NCBI GenBank assembly: GCA_032622095.1
Contig: CP136063.1
Coordinates: 143,981,950 to 144,045,949 of the forward strand
Direction: 5' to 3'
From: Siphonodentalium dalli
Taxonomy: Eukaryota; Mollusca; Scaphopoda; Gadilida; Siphonodentaliidae
DNA length: 64,000 nt
Shown: positions 1 through 15,100 of the stretch, piece by piece
Numbering within the stretch: the first letter of the stretch is position 1
Layout: the number at the start of each line of letters is the position of its first letter
Translations under genes and position numbers: made by a program
Notes under the pieces: model-generated
What the model was told of the DNA's origin: nothing
What the model saw: only the letters and a program-made list of their open reading frames with translations
Database searches by the model: none

Positions 1-31
1 GACACAATGTCATAGCAGACGATTGACATAC

Positions 32-152
32 CTGAGATTTGTCGGGAATATTTCCTGTGTGAACACATACAATGTTGCAAACGATGCCGTAATGCTGAGC
101 TTTCCGGCCAACTCAAACGCCAGGATTGCTAGTGGAGCTTTATCGGTAATGT
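32..152 (-). CDS. SLC22-like exon: TM10 and FPT-R signature
   Basis: A 121-nt exon too short and ATG-poor to stand out as an ORF. The acceptor is tttcttttgcag and the donor GTATGT at 31-26. It encodes LAILAFELAGKLSITASF and YVFTQEIFPTNLR, matching the family's GK-x-x-(x)-ASF and E-I-FPT-x-(I/L)R signature. It leaves in phase 2. The coding sequence for TM11, TM12 and the cytoplasmic tail must lie to the left of this window. Confidence 0.93.
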
Positions 153-3100
153 CTGCAAAAGAAATATACGATAGGTCACGCAATTTCTTATGGTTGTAAC
201 GAAATGCGGAATATCAGGAAATACAATTATAAGTTCCAAATTATTGAATGATCATACTGATATTGCGAGTGGTATATTTCGTTTATGGGAACACTTTTTG
301 AAATTGCAGCTGGGTATAGATGCTATGCCGACTGTTGTAAATATCCCTAGCTATTGATTAAATCATCATGGTTTCTGTCGAAAAGGCGATAACATTCCAC
401 ACTGTCAGCTGAATTGACAGGATAAATAGCCAATTGTGAAGGAATAAGATTGTTCTCTGTATAACTTTTATTCATCTCTAACATCATGTGGTAAGCAGCA
501 AGTATGGGTAACAATACATAATGGTGAATCATTGGGATGCCATGAAAGGAAGTCGTCGCTTATTAAATAGCGAGCCGATGTTGGCATCTGCCATATATGT
601 CTGAAGAGCCAGAACTAATTAAAGAGTAGATTAATGCTTGGTTTATATATACGCTAATGACTTATAGCGGTCATTAGTATCTTCCATTGTCTGTCCTAAC
701 CGATGGGTGAACTGAAGTTGTTACATAAGACTTTCTCTTTGTGGCTAGCCTTTGCAAAACTCGCTACTACTGGTAAGGTCGCGCCAGAAGGTCAGACCCT
801 GTGGAATGTTTTGGGGCAGCTAGAGTTCAGATTATATTCCCTTCTTCCCATTGATAAGTTTAGATAGATATATTGGTATGTACCATCACGTCCCTTGAAT
901 ACGATAAGGGATAGGGTGCGTTACTCTACACAATGTCACATACTCCATTATATAATACTACATACTTCCACTGCAGCTACAATATTTTGGCAGCCCACCG
1001 ACAATATATGACGTCGGGTTCTCCTATCCCCTATTCATTTGAAACATATAATCTAACAGGCTTCCCATTCAGTTGCTCACTTGGACTAAGAGAAACTTAT
1101 CTATAAAGTTCTCAGAACAGAGCTGTTTCACTCCTACGTGTATTCGTACACGTATAACAGGTCAGACTTAGGAGGTTATTTTCCAATAATAATATCTTGT
1201 GCATTATAAAGAAGTGTTGTCGTTGAGAACTTCCGTTATAGCACATTACGAGATTCATAATCAGAATTTTCTCTGGTGGAGCTATAGGTTACAAACAACT
1301 AATTATTTTCCGTATACGACAGTTTTAACTATAAGTACCGCGGCGATGAGTTAATCGTGTTTGAACTTCAAATGGTCAATTTCACTTAGGACGTCACCCA
1401 ATACATCAGTCGTTGACAACAATCGCGCCCTTTTCGGTATATTTTAAACGATAATCTTGAATTTCATCAGTATTAAATTACTCACACCCCTTCAATAACT
1501 TCTGGACCACTAAACATAAATGATCGCCACATTTACGTAGGCTATGATTTTCTTTTTCCACTCAGGGAATTTTCCCTCAAAGGTAATCAACCAATCAGCA
1601 ACCAGAATTTTATTTTGTGATGACTCCAGCCTCCACAAATTAAAGAATATATAATGAGTTGATTGTAACCAGTCTAGAGGCCGATACCATATGCCCATCA
1701 TTCTCATTATTTCTTTTAATGCGTATTTAATTCATTTGAAGTTTGAAGTATTCTATATAATAAAAGGCCCTGGAAATATTATTTGATAGTCTAATTATGT
1801 TCGAAATTTTCGTTCAAACGGCTGTACTCTAGATCTGAGTTTCTGGTCACGTGCCTTTGAAGCAGCGGACTAACCGTCTGCTGCTTTTATTTACTGTGCC
1901 ATGATTATATAAGCCACAAGACTTCAGTACATTCTTCAATCTCGATTATTGACCTTATTGATCTTAAACTTACCACCGGACACTTTCAGAATTGTCGATA
2001 TCAGTAACGTCACTCCAGCGAATGCGTGAAACACAATACAGGCCCGTCTGCGTCCCAATCTATATGAGAGATGGTAACAATGTTTAGCCCACGTAGTGCT
2101 ACTTGTAATGTGTATTAGAATCGAATACAAAAATGATATACCATAGTTTTACAACCAAATCAACCTGTATGCCACTTTGGTTTCATAAATTGTTCTCCGA
2201 GCGAAGGATACATTTTTATTTAAATCAATTCACAATTGACATGTAGTTTCCGATAACTGACCATATATGGACAGGGAAAATTTTGTTTCAGACAATCTCT
2301 GTCGAAGAATTGTCCAACAGCATTGTCCAAGAATACGGTGGGAACGTTGTTTCTGTTCTTTATTTTCCTATTTATATCTCCTTCCATTCCAGAAACTTAT
2401 CGTGAATAAAGCAGAACTATGTTTTTAACTTGTCACCCAAACAAGAACTGGGAGCAGAGCATTGATTAAACAGTCTGAACACTGTGATAATCTCCATATC
2501 TAATTTTGTAATATATGCAAGGGTGAGTAGGGGTGAGACTAAGTTCTCGTTTCACGGTGTTGGTGAATATCCCAGAATACAATGACGTTTCCCTGTACCA
2601 TATATATACAGCTGTACATAAAACGACCTTCAGCCAAAACAGATAGTTTATTCTACAGGTGTGTGTATTCACTTACTTGTGTAAACCTATCCACATTATA
2701 GGATAGGCTGGCAAATCAGCCAAAGAGTTCAAGGCAAAGTGAAGATATCGGTTACTGATGGAAACGGTAGGAGTCAAAAAGAGTCCGTAGTAAACTAGGA
2801 CATTGATGAACCTAAAACACAGAAATGACATTCATTCAGTTTTACAGAACGAAAGAACAACATATATTGTTATGAGAAAGTGCATTATATACGTTCACAC
2901 AGCCGAAAAATATAGCGTGACAAATGTTCATGCAATTGTTCACAAATGGCTATTTATTGCACACTTTTTAACGACAAAAAGGAGCTATATGTATAGAGTT
3001 CGCGCTGTCAGTTGCAAAGTTTTGAAAATGAAAAAAATAATTTGCATTTGGCAAAAATTATTTCAATTGGCAAAGGAGTTATCAGTTCCACAATAAAGTA

Positions 3101-6100
3101 TATCAATTGAATGCTCAAACCAACCACAGCTCCGATTAGCGGCTTATGCACATCAGTGACAGTTTACAGCTCGTTCAATATGTAGTTAATCTGACTGAAC
3201 AGTGCGATTAGTAGAGGCATTGTGACTGTTGGTAACGTTTGACAACTAAGCGCATATCTGTATAGTGCCAACAAGTTGACGTAGTCCTTCTGTAATTAAA
3301 GTGACTGCTGATTATTTCATTGTTTTACAATAATTCATTGTAGGGACACGAACTATTCAAAATTATCTGCATGCATTAAATATACCCATTGTCCCCTTAT
3401 ATAAACTTGGCTTTACAATTATTAGACTGAATAACATCAATTTGATTATTTGAATCCAGAAGTTCTGTTCGGTCATCATCTGGGCGTAATTGTATAAAAC
3501 AATGGCTTACGTTATTTAAATAACCATTGTCAACGCATATGTATATAAATATTGCATAAACGCCTCAAATTCGGTCCGATCTCATTTGGAAATTTTTAAC
3601 AGAAATGACTTTAATTTCGCAAGTAGCATGGCAAAAGTAAGATGTGGACCAGCACGGACCCTGTCACCGCCATCCATTGGTGTATCGTTTATTATATAAT
3701 CATTCATAGGAGTGCATAACTATAATTGTAAGATATCTGGAGGCTAATTTGTAGCAAATGTAATTGCGTGTATAACTTACGGAATTACATGGAATTTTCT
3801 TTGGTCATAAAGTATAAACACTTATCTACACGCATTTAAGTAGTATGTTTGTGTTATTTGTATCACGCTGCTACGAATTGCCTTCAAATTACAATGTGTT
3901 CAGCTTACCATCCAAACCAGATGATGATGCAATTGCGAAGTAGCTTGCCATTCCTGAGCAGAGCGAACAATCCTTTTTGCTTCGGAGATTCTGATTCACA
4001 GTCATTGAATGATATGGTGGGGTCTGATGATTTGGTTTTGTTGTGATGATCAGTGTCGTTTGTTTGATCTTTGTTATATAAGCTCGGATTATCCAGTAAT
4101 TTGTCCATGGCCACTTTATTCATTCGACATGCCTTTTTTATAACTTTACGGGCATCCTTATACCTCTCCTTTACAAGTAGCCATCGGATGGATTCTTTCA
4201 TAAATCTGTAACAAATATTGTGCGCGCTTGTACTATATATGATCTGCTTGTGTTTGTTAATTTTTACCGGAGTATTTCTATAAGGCCCGTTCCAAACGAC
4301 GGATTTTGGTCGACTCGAATCTAATACCAGACCCACAATTGTATTAAATGCGTCTAAAATGCGACGTTTGAAACAATTACATCCGTGTCAGACGCACCAC
4401 ATACGAATCTCCGTCCAATTCAGACGAATCTTCGCCGGTGATGCGTCTAACATCCGTCTTGGTTTCAAACGACGGATGTTTGTCGACTCGAATCTAATAC
4501 ATGTGACGAGAAGAGCGGAAAGTTGCCGAATAACGAATGCAAATGATATGATAATGGTATAATAATGAGGGAGTTCCCCTTATCTGCGGAAATACCCACA
4601 TGACGTCATTTGTCGCACGCTCTCTTTGTTATAAAGAAAGATATATCTATAAGAATTGCTTAGGTAACATTGTGAAAATTTTAATTATTACGGTAGTTTG
4701 ATGTCACTGACTCACATCTTATATATATAATAATGTATACAGTATCAATGATTTATAATAATTTATATATATACCGGTATAAGGGATATGGGTTGTAGCA
4801 ACTGATTTATAATAATTCATATAGACCGATATTCCTTAGTATAAGTGATAGGGGTGTTAGTCTCTGATGTATAATAATTAATATATACCGGTATTACTTA
4901 TTATAAGGGGTAGGGGTGGTACCACTGATTTATAATAATTCATATATACCGGCATTACTTGTTATGGGGGTATATGGGTGGTAACCTCTTATCTATAAAA
5001 TTCATATATTCTGGTATTCCTTATTATAATGGGCAGAGTGATAGCCTCAGATTTATAATAATTCATATAGACCGGTGTTACTTATGAGGGGTAGGGATAG
5101 TAGCCTATGATTTATAATAATTCATATATACCGGTATTCCTTATTATAAAGGATATAGGGTGCTAGCCTATGATTTATAATAATTATTATATTCCGGTAT
5201 TCCTTATGATAAGGGATAGGGGGTGGTAGTTTCTGATTTATAATAATTATTGTATGCCGGTATTTACATGCACGGTATACACATAGAAGGCAATTTGTTG
5301 CACGATATAACATTTATGTGTTGCGCCTATTATAGTATACTATATATCTGTATGTACTATATACATCCTCATATACATGACCAAATATATTCGCGCTGCA
5401 GTGAGTGCAGTCGTGCATATATAATATATATATACATAATTTATACTGTATTTTAGTATATATATGTATAACATATACCGTTATATATAGGCCCCTATAT
5501 CTACGCGTGACCATTTTTTGACGGTAACCGGGAATCCACCTTTAAATAAATCTACCGATGTATTAGATTCGACGCGACAAAAATGCGTCCGTCTGTAACA
5601 AAATCGACCGCAGACGCATCACCGACGGATTTAATACAATTAGATTCGAGTCGACAAAAATCCGTCGTTTGGAACGGGCCAAAGGCCCGTTACAAACGAC
5701 GGATTTTTGTCGACTGGTATCATTATTATAACATTATTATATCATTATCATATCATTTGCATTCGTTTTTCGGCAACTTTCGGCTCTTCTCGTCACATGT
5801 ATTAGATTCGAGTCGACAAAAATCCGTCTTTTGAAACCAAGACGGATTTCAGACGCATCACCGACGAAGATTCTCTGATCTGGACGGAGATTCGTCTGTG
5901 GTGCGTCTGACACGGATCTAATTGTTTCAAACGTCGCATTTTTGACGCATTTAATACAATTGTGGGTCTGGTATTAGATTCGAGTCGACAGAAATCCGTC
6001 GTTTGGAACGGGCCTTAGGTGTATATCAACATCTTCTAGGCATAGTTATAGGCATATAGTTGTTCAATTCGAAGTTCATGCATATTTGACAGAATCGAAA

Positions 6101-9100
6101 AATAGTCATTGCTGGTAGCAGTTATGTCTTAACTGATTTTGATGTAAACATCAGCAATGTTCCGTATAAAATTCAAACGACAAGTAGAAATAGACTCAGA
6201 TTGATTCTGCAAAACATAAACTGAGAAATGTTCCTTCCAGAAAGGTATCGATCCTTAGATTAATGAGTGTTATACGATGCACTTAAAACAATTACGTGTA
6301 CTCACAAAAATAAAAAAATGATTTGAAGAGAAGAAGCTGATAAAATAAGTTGCAATGTTCTCCAACTCTGTTCCTGGAGGAGATAGCAGACGAATGCAAG
6401 TATAACCAGTGAGAAGGACCAGAATGCATTACCAAGGACTCCCAAACAGGTACGCAGTTCTGTCGGTATCACCTCAACTGCGCACACCCACGCACTTATC
6501 TCAACTGACTGAAATGAAAAACGTGACAATATGCTGTAGATGAATATATAAAGTATAAGGTCCTGGCTCATTTCTTATCGAAATTGTCATGTTACAATCG
6601 TAATGACATATATTCTGTTTTGTTACCTTTGTCAATGGTGGTCCGAGTGTTCCTTGATCATTGAAGTTCCAACTAACATGCAATTTATTTAAGGTCAGAT
6701 ACCAACATTTCCTGGTAATTCAAAATGGATTTTCTAAAAATGTTCATGAATTTCTTTGTGAAATGTACAAGCGATTATTAAGCGACACAATATTTAAAAA
6801 CCATCGACGCATTGGATATTATAAATTCATTTACTTCCCTTTTGTGGCATGAACATATTTAAAATGTCAATGTATTCCGGTACCAGCAACTTCTGTAAAA
6901 TAGATTAGTTTTCAAAAGTGCACTGCATCTATCCATGATATCATATCTGAAGATCATGATAAGATATTTAATTTTTCTTGATTCGGGAAATTTAATGACT
7001 ATTTTCAATTAGAAAGGCAACTACCCATAATTAATTTTCTATATTGGAGATGTCATGCCTGTTGACCAGTGAAACATGGGCTGAAATGAGCTCTTGGCCA
7101 TGGGTTTGTAGCCAAGTTAACGCTGACCACCATATATCTTAAAACTGTGGCCAAATCCAAGTTGATTGCTCCCTGCTTGAGTGGACCACACTACATATCA
7201 ACATTTGTTTTCATTGGGCTGGAATATTTGTGTCTGCTTTATTATGCACCATAATAATAGGGGTATGATGCTATATTATGTAATTTAAAAATTAAACATA
7301 ATGAAACAAACGAAGACTCCTCTCCTCCCAGAGCCAAGACTGTTTGGTGATTTCGCTATAGACGGTTTATAATAAATGTGTGCAGGCATAATGTGCATAA
7401 TTGTTATTGATGATTGGATAGATAAATACTAATACATAGATACATTTTAATCGGATTTGTGTTTGTTATATGTGCATATATGGATGTCACCAGTTGCATG
7501 CATGGTGCAGCAAAAAAAAAATAACCAGAATTCCAGGAATATTGTCAAATGTTAAAACTCGATCGTATTTCGGCAATTTGACATTGCATGGCGTCGTTTT
7601 CCGAGAAACTGATAACATTTAATAGCTTAATAACAATATTTTTATAGGATTCGTAGCACTTTAACTACCAGAACATATACGCACGTGCATGTATATAAGC
7701 ATTTATTATGCATCATTCTCTCTTAACATACAATGTCAGTTTTTGGACAATTTGTGTAAGTACATTTGGGATTCAGTTGATATGAAGATAGAATATATCG
7801 AGAGTGATCATTTTTGAAAATTGTTCGTGTTGGAAGCCGTTTTAGTTTGTCGTGAATGCTTTAATGAACGCAATCGTGACTTAACAGGCGCTAGAGTTGA
7901 CAAACATATTTACACTATTTACATATACTAATGCTGTAGGATCACAAGCGTATATATCAACATCGTCCTTATCACCATCATCGTCAGCATTATCATTATC
8001 TTCCTCATCAACATCACCATAATCATCATCTTCATTATCATCATTATAATCATCAGCGTGGTCATCATCATCGTCATCATAGCCAACATCATCATCCATC
8101 ATTCCCATCGTCATCATCGTCAACATCATCGCCAACAGCATCATCGTCGTCTCGCCACTACCGTCATCATCATTATCATCATCAGCATGATGATGATCGT
8201 CATCATCAACATCGTCATCTCACTATCACCAGTAGCATCATCATATACGTATAACATTGAGAATTCTGCCATTAATATTTGCCGTCATCAATTTTACCCA
8301 AATGCCATCTCGCCATACAGTGTCAAATGTTTTGTTCCTCTTGATAGATAGAGGTCGATTATGCACTTGAGATTAAAAACATTGTCAACAGTTGAGTTAT
8401 TTTTCCATTTTTCCTGAAGCTGCCTGAAATTCGGAAAGGTGTCGCATTGGTCGCAAAATTCAACTAAGCGCTTATTCAAAATCGATGTAACAGTTTCCTC
8501 ATTATACATAGGAGGGTGATTCCGCGATACGAGCATGGGCTTGACAGTGCCCCTTTCTTTTTAAAAATAGGTCGAATAACTCCCTCCGTCCATCGCTCTA
8601 GGAAGATTCCGTTTTTAAATACAGCATTGAAGAGTTTCAAGTATATGTCAATCATCAGGTGTTTAGTATTAATAATATATTCGGATAATATATTTCCGGA
8701 GATTTCTCGCTCTTAATTCGGTCTATAGCATTCAAAATTTCATCTCCGGTAAAGTTATCATTCAGTAAGCTGTAATCATTTTCGCCATACGTCTGGTTTA
8801 AAAGCAGTTCAAAGTCTTCCTCAGAATCACCAGGTTCGTAATTTTTTTGGAAATGCTTATAAAATTCGTTTAATGGTACATCACTAACAATATCTCCACC
8901 ACGTTCAGTGTTGTTCCTATTTATCTGCTTGATAGTACACCAAAACAGCTGAGGGTCTTTACAAGCTCTTCTTAATGAATCGTTCCGATTTCTCTCCCAT
9001 ATTTTGATTTTCCTTTCACTTAATGTCTTGTGTTCTTTCCCGACGCGTTTCATAGCTGATGTATTAGTGTATTTGTGCTATGCCTACCCCCAGTATCGCC

Positions 9101-12100
9101 TAGACTAAGTAGCTTTGTTAGATTGCAACTCGAATTTGTTCGTGTAGTTCTATCCATGATATTCCATATTGCGTTTAATTAAAGTTCGAAAGATTACAGA
9201 GAATCAATTCATACCTTGAAAGTAATCGCCATGTGTGCACCATAAACGATGCAATGGTATATGTAGATATGTCGACTAAGTACACACACAAATGTTGGTT
9301 TGATTCTGCCTCGAGTGGAGTCTGGGGACCCGTATCTAGGTGACATCCCAAGCGTTCGACCAGTTTGTATGTTAGTTAAATTAATGTCAGTACTTCAATT
9401 ATAATTGTCAATAATTTAGGATTAGCGAATTGACGAACATCACTGGAAATGTATATTCGTACGAAGAACGGATACTATTACTTACTAATAAACATCACTC
9501 ATAATTATGGCGTTTGTTGAGCAATCTAAACGAGTAATTAAACAGAGTTCCACGGTCTTCTCGTTCAGAATAACCTGAACATGCCTATTGAAATTCGTTA
9601 CTTCGCAAGTCCACTGGTAATATCATGAGATAATTTATTTCATGAACTGAATGTAACATGATATATTATACTATACCTGTTGGAACATTCCTGTCGCCAA
9701 ACGCATTCCAGAAAACACCCAAAAATTGTCAACGAATGCTGAAGAAACGAGGATGCAGATATAAATGAGGTGCAGTATGAGCTGAGTCTTCCGCCTGCCA
9801 AATGCGTCGGCCATTGTTGATGCAATTCCACCGAGACCTTGTCCAAGCATAGTGAGGGATTGGGCGAGTTGCGTCATTAATCCGTCCTGGCAGCCCATGT
9901 CCCACTGTAATTGTTATTATGTTTATATACATAACACATGCAGGTGCACAATACGTATAACATATAGTCCAATTAAGATACGCCAATACATAGAGCAGAG
10001 CAACAATAATTTTACATTCCACGTGGATATAGGAATAGAGCTATATTATAACACACATCCCATGATAATGCAAAGACATACATGAAATATTGTAGATTCA
10101 ACATGTGCCTCCCGACGACCTGCTTACTACACCCTTTCTTACGAAATGTTCAGATAATAAGTTCAGCAAACGACCATAGGACGTGGACCTGATCAGGTAC
10201 CATGGAGTACCAAATACCAGGTACAATGCGAAGAACCTGCCCAGGTGCTCTGGTGTCTGGAGTGCCTATTCTGGTACTCTGGAGTAACAAATACCCAGGT
10301 AGAAGTGGAGAAGTAAAACTTGTCTGAATGTCTGAAATAATCGGCCAATTTCTTTAATTTGTGTGTAATTAAAGTAAACATCATGAATCAGACATCTCAA
10401 TCAGGTCTGGGTGAATCACCTATCGGTCTTTCACAGCCAGCATGCATCTGGGATAAGGGGAGTTCTATAGTTATACTTAAACAAAACTAATTCTGAGTTC
10501 TTTTAAAAGACAAGGAATAATTGTTTACTGAGAAATATACTCAAAATAAACATAATTTAAAACAGTTAGAGTTCCCTCTCTTACAACAGTGAGGAAGACA
10601 GATCGGTCTATGTTAGCCCGATCGGTCTATTATATATCGATTGGTGGTTCATTCAGACCTGTTAAACCTTTAAATTAGTCAGACAAGGCTGACAACCTGA
10701 TGTTCCCCAGGCATTTCACCACATTTCCCAATTCGACAAATTCGGAAAGACGGAAGATGATCCTCTGCCGCCATGAATTTTTCTTCACTGTAAAATATAG
10801 GCGGTAAATTTTGCGTTTATATATCGACAGCAGAGTTTCCACCAGTAATATACCGTGAAATAAACAGTAAACCGTATATTTTCCAAAACCGCAAACCAGG
10901 AGCGTGTCGTTAAAACGAGTACAATATAAAATTTAAAAATATATAAAGTTAACCAAGTGCACCGCATACATGTACATGCATGTATTATAATGAAGTGGTT
11001 TTTAATGTGACGTGCTCGGTTTTAGAATTATATATTTTGTTAAATTATGTTTTACTATACCATAGTACTATACCATGACACTATACTAAGGTACTCTAAC
11101 GTGTATTCACACAATCCATGTCTGACTGGAATCAGCCCATATAAAGCACACCAGTACCAGTAGCATGGTACTTTGGTACTTTACCATGGTATTTTACTAG
11201 CATGAGCGATAACTGAGTTTACTCTTGACCAAGTTATCAATGACTCGACAAATTTCACTGAATATTCCGAGACATTAATAGACGTCGTACTAATAAACGA
11301 GAACTGCGTGAAAAAAGGAAAGTGGAACACTAGAACCCTTCTTTTGCAACTTAGTCCGATATCATGTCCCAGTGTACGGAAACATTCACATCTATAACCC
11401 AATAAAACCGAATAAACCTGCCACGCGCACAATTTACGTGTGCGAACAAGCCGATTATCCTGCCATCAACCATCTTATAGAATCTCCCGAGTGGCCACAG
11501 TTGTTTAAATATATACCAGTCGAAAATATATGTAGTATCTTAACAGAAAAAACTGAATGACCTTATGCAAAAACACATTCCACACAAAACAATCCAATAT
11601 TGGAGAGAAGAGCCTGAATGGATAAACCCCCGGATTAAGTATTTAATTAGGCAACGAAAAAGAATACACTAAAATGCAAAAATAAGAAATACTCCCGCAG
11701 TCTGGTGCAAATATCGTAAAATTCGCAACGATGTAATTAACGAAGTGAGAGCGGCTAAACGCATATATCTCACTAGGGTACAAGAAGTACAGGAAGTTGT
11801 GGAAAACTTTTAATCGTCTCTCCACCAATTGATATGACAATGTGCCACCTTTAAATTGGCAAGGCAACATTTTATCGGCCGACGCGGACAAATCAGAGGT
11901 CCTCAATAATTATTTCTGCAGTATCGCATCCATTGATAGGTCATATAACCCCCCAGATATATTAAATGATGACCCAGATCTTTCTACATTGAATTGTATA
12001 GAAATAACCGAACTAGAAGTCTTCAACGCACTTAAGGCAATACAGCCTGACAAAGCATCTGGTCCTGATTGCATTAGCCCGCGATTACTGAAAAACTGTA

Positions 12101-15100
12101 CAAGCTTAAGCAAGTCTCTTTCGCAGATGTTCAACCGTTTTCTTCGCGAATCATACTTTCCTCCGGAATGGAAACGAGCGAACGTGGTACCAATACACAA
12201 GAAAGGCGATCGTAGCAATCCATAAAATTATCGTCCCATTTCACTTCTGAGTTGTATAAGCAAATTATTGAAAAATGCATCGCCAAGCATTTCATGACTT
12301 ATCTCCAGTCAAACCATATTTTAACAGAACACCAATCTGGTTTCATGCCCGCTGACTCAACCTCTTATCAGTTGTGTGAAATATATAACAATATCAGTAG
12401 TTCACTTAACGATGGGCAAGACATTCGATTACTATTTTTAGACATTAGTAAAGCATTTGACAAAGTATGGCACGGCGGTCTACTATTTAAACTTCATGGT
12501 ATAGGAATTCGTGATAACCTATTACAATGTTTCAGATCATATCTGTCTAACCGGCAGCAGCGTGTTGTCCTACGACATGGTCAATCCAAATGGGGGGAGA
12601 CAACCGCAGGAGTGTCCCAGGGATATGTATTGGGCCCTATTCTCTTTCTCGTATTTATAAACGACATTGTAGCAAATTTTACATGTAACGTTCGCCTCTT
12701 TGCCGACGACACATCCATCGCATTTACTACCAATGACCCTCACTCTGGAGCGATAGTGCTGCAACAGGATATTGACAAACTCCAAGCTTGGTCTTCTAAA
12801 TGGCATGTTAAATTCAATGAACTCAAGACAGAATCACTAACATGCTCCAGAAAACGTATCCCACTAAACCACCCAACCCTGTGCATGAACCAACAGCCCA
12901 TAAAAGAAGCAAAAGTACACAAACATCTTGGCATTATATTGAGTAACGACTGAAGCTGGGGGCCTCATATTGAAGAAATGACTAAGACCGAGTGGAAACG
13001 CATCTCTCTACTGAGGAAATACCGATTCTATCTTGACCGAACAGCACTCGAAAAATGCTACTTCACGCTAGTTCGATCAATCCTCGAATACTCCTGTATT
13101 GTATGGGACGGATGCTCCCAACAAGACTCTGATAAAATCGAAAACGTACAATACGAAGCAGCTCGTATTGTGACGGGTGCCACCAGATATGTCGGTAATT
13201 CTACACTGTTGTTAGAAACTGGTTGGGGAAACTTTGAAATCACGTCGTGAAAAACAAAAATTAAAAGTTTTTTATAAAATGGTATATGGTCAGTCTCCGA
13301 TTTATCTTAGAACACTAGTACCCCCGACTCATGGGCAAATATCTAGGCGCGAAACTAGACAAAGCAATCACTTCATAACCCCTGGTTTTGACTATGAATA
13401 TCACAGAAGAACATTTCTTCCATCAACGACGTCCCTATGGAACAATCTCGACAAAAATATTATTAAAATGGATTCCCTCTCAGCATTTAAGAGGTCTCTC
13501 GACTTGAAAATGAAGAAGACCCACATATGGTTTTACTATGCTTACACCCGCGAAGCCCAAATACTGCACGCCCGACTAAGATTACATTGTAGCACCTAAA
13601 TTACCATACTTATTCCAACTTTGTCTCCGATCATCCCAGGTGTGTCTGTGGTGAAATTTAGGACACAGAACACTATTTACTTGAATGTGTTAGATACCGC
13701 TCCCAACGAAGCTCACTCTTATCATCAGTTTCTAATCCACGTTGGATCAGAAGCAAGGTCAGATTCCCAACCAGTGCATAATCTGACACAACAGATTATC
13801 CACACTCCTCAAAATCCCTTGTACTGCCAACAAGATATTTCATCATCCCACCTAACACTTTCCTTGTCATACCCGACATCCATCTTAACCCCTTAAACTA
13901 TTCTCACATCAACAAAATAATTCCATATAATACTATTTTATAGTCATCTGACAACCGCTATACCCTTCCAACATACTCCCACATAACCCAAATCATTCCA
14001 TATGAAACTACCTTATCTTGAAACACCTATCGAACCGGCCCATCCTGTGAGTAGACTATAATACACGCGATGAAACGTCAACAATTTAAAACACGAAGCC
14101 CCTATCTACTTGAAACAATCTAAAATGTTAAAAAATCACTCTCACAGGATGGACCTTGTCATTAGCCAATCGGAAACGACTCCCAAAAGCTTAAAGCTTG
14201 TTGTCGAATCCCCTTCATATCATCACTGTTAATCTTTGACTTGTTTTTTGTAATATACGAATAATATGGAATAAATACTGTTTACACCAACGCAGATGAG
14301 TCGTTTTCTGTCTCTTTTTTCTGAGAAGAAAATCATATTTTGTTACTTAATCAGTATTAAACAATTATATCCAGTGTCGAACTAAAAAATAATCTGAATG
14401 GGACAAGAATATTGTAATAGCTAAAAAGAGTTTAACACTTTATGTAATCACACGTTCCAGTATTGACCTCTTAAATTTTAAAGCTTCTAATCTAAAGCGT
14501 ACTCTGGTACTACCATGGTAAAGTACTACCATAGTGAACTACCATGTATATATACATTATACCATGGTAAAAGCATTACTTGCACATTTCTAATCACATA
14601 ATCCATAGCCGCTTCACAAATGACGAACGAAATAGTTCCACATTTGAACAGTTGCAATAAATCGTCGAACATGTCTAACTAACATTTGTCTGTCATATAT
14701 ACGCTTGCATATTTCCTTTTCTAATGGTACAGATATCCCATTACAAACAGGATTAGTCTAGTTGTATACATGTAAAATACTTCATCTCAATATGCTCGTT
14801 TCTAGTAATCTATGCAGGTGCAACGATGTGATGTATTCATGTCGATTTCACAATACCATGTCGATTTCATTCATTCATTCATATATATATATAATGAGGG
14901 TATTGGTTGGGATAAAATGATCCGTCATGAACTGGGATGTAGGCATGGAAAAATCTCACCCTCGAGCAAGATATTTGGTCCGGACACTCGGCATGCAAGC
15001 CTCGTGTCCAGCCCAAATATCTGGCCATTCAGGTGAGATTTTTCCATCCCACACCGCATGTCATGATGGATAATATCAATCTAAGAGTGTAGACTGTGGT

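Noticed and set aside
7881-8144. Poly-Asp ORF on the minus strand
   Set aside because: Translation of the CAT microsatellite.
9316-9400. Short GC-rich patch near 9310-9360 as a promoter
   Set aside because: No consensus element and no gene start nearby.
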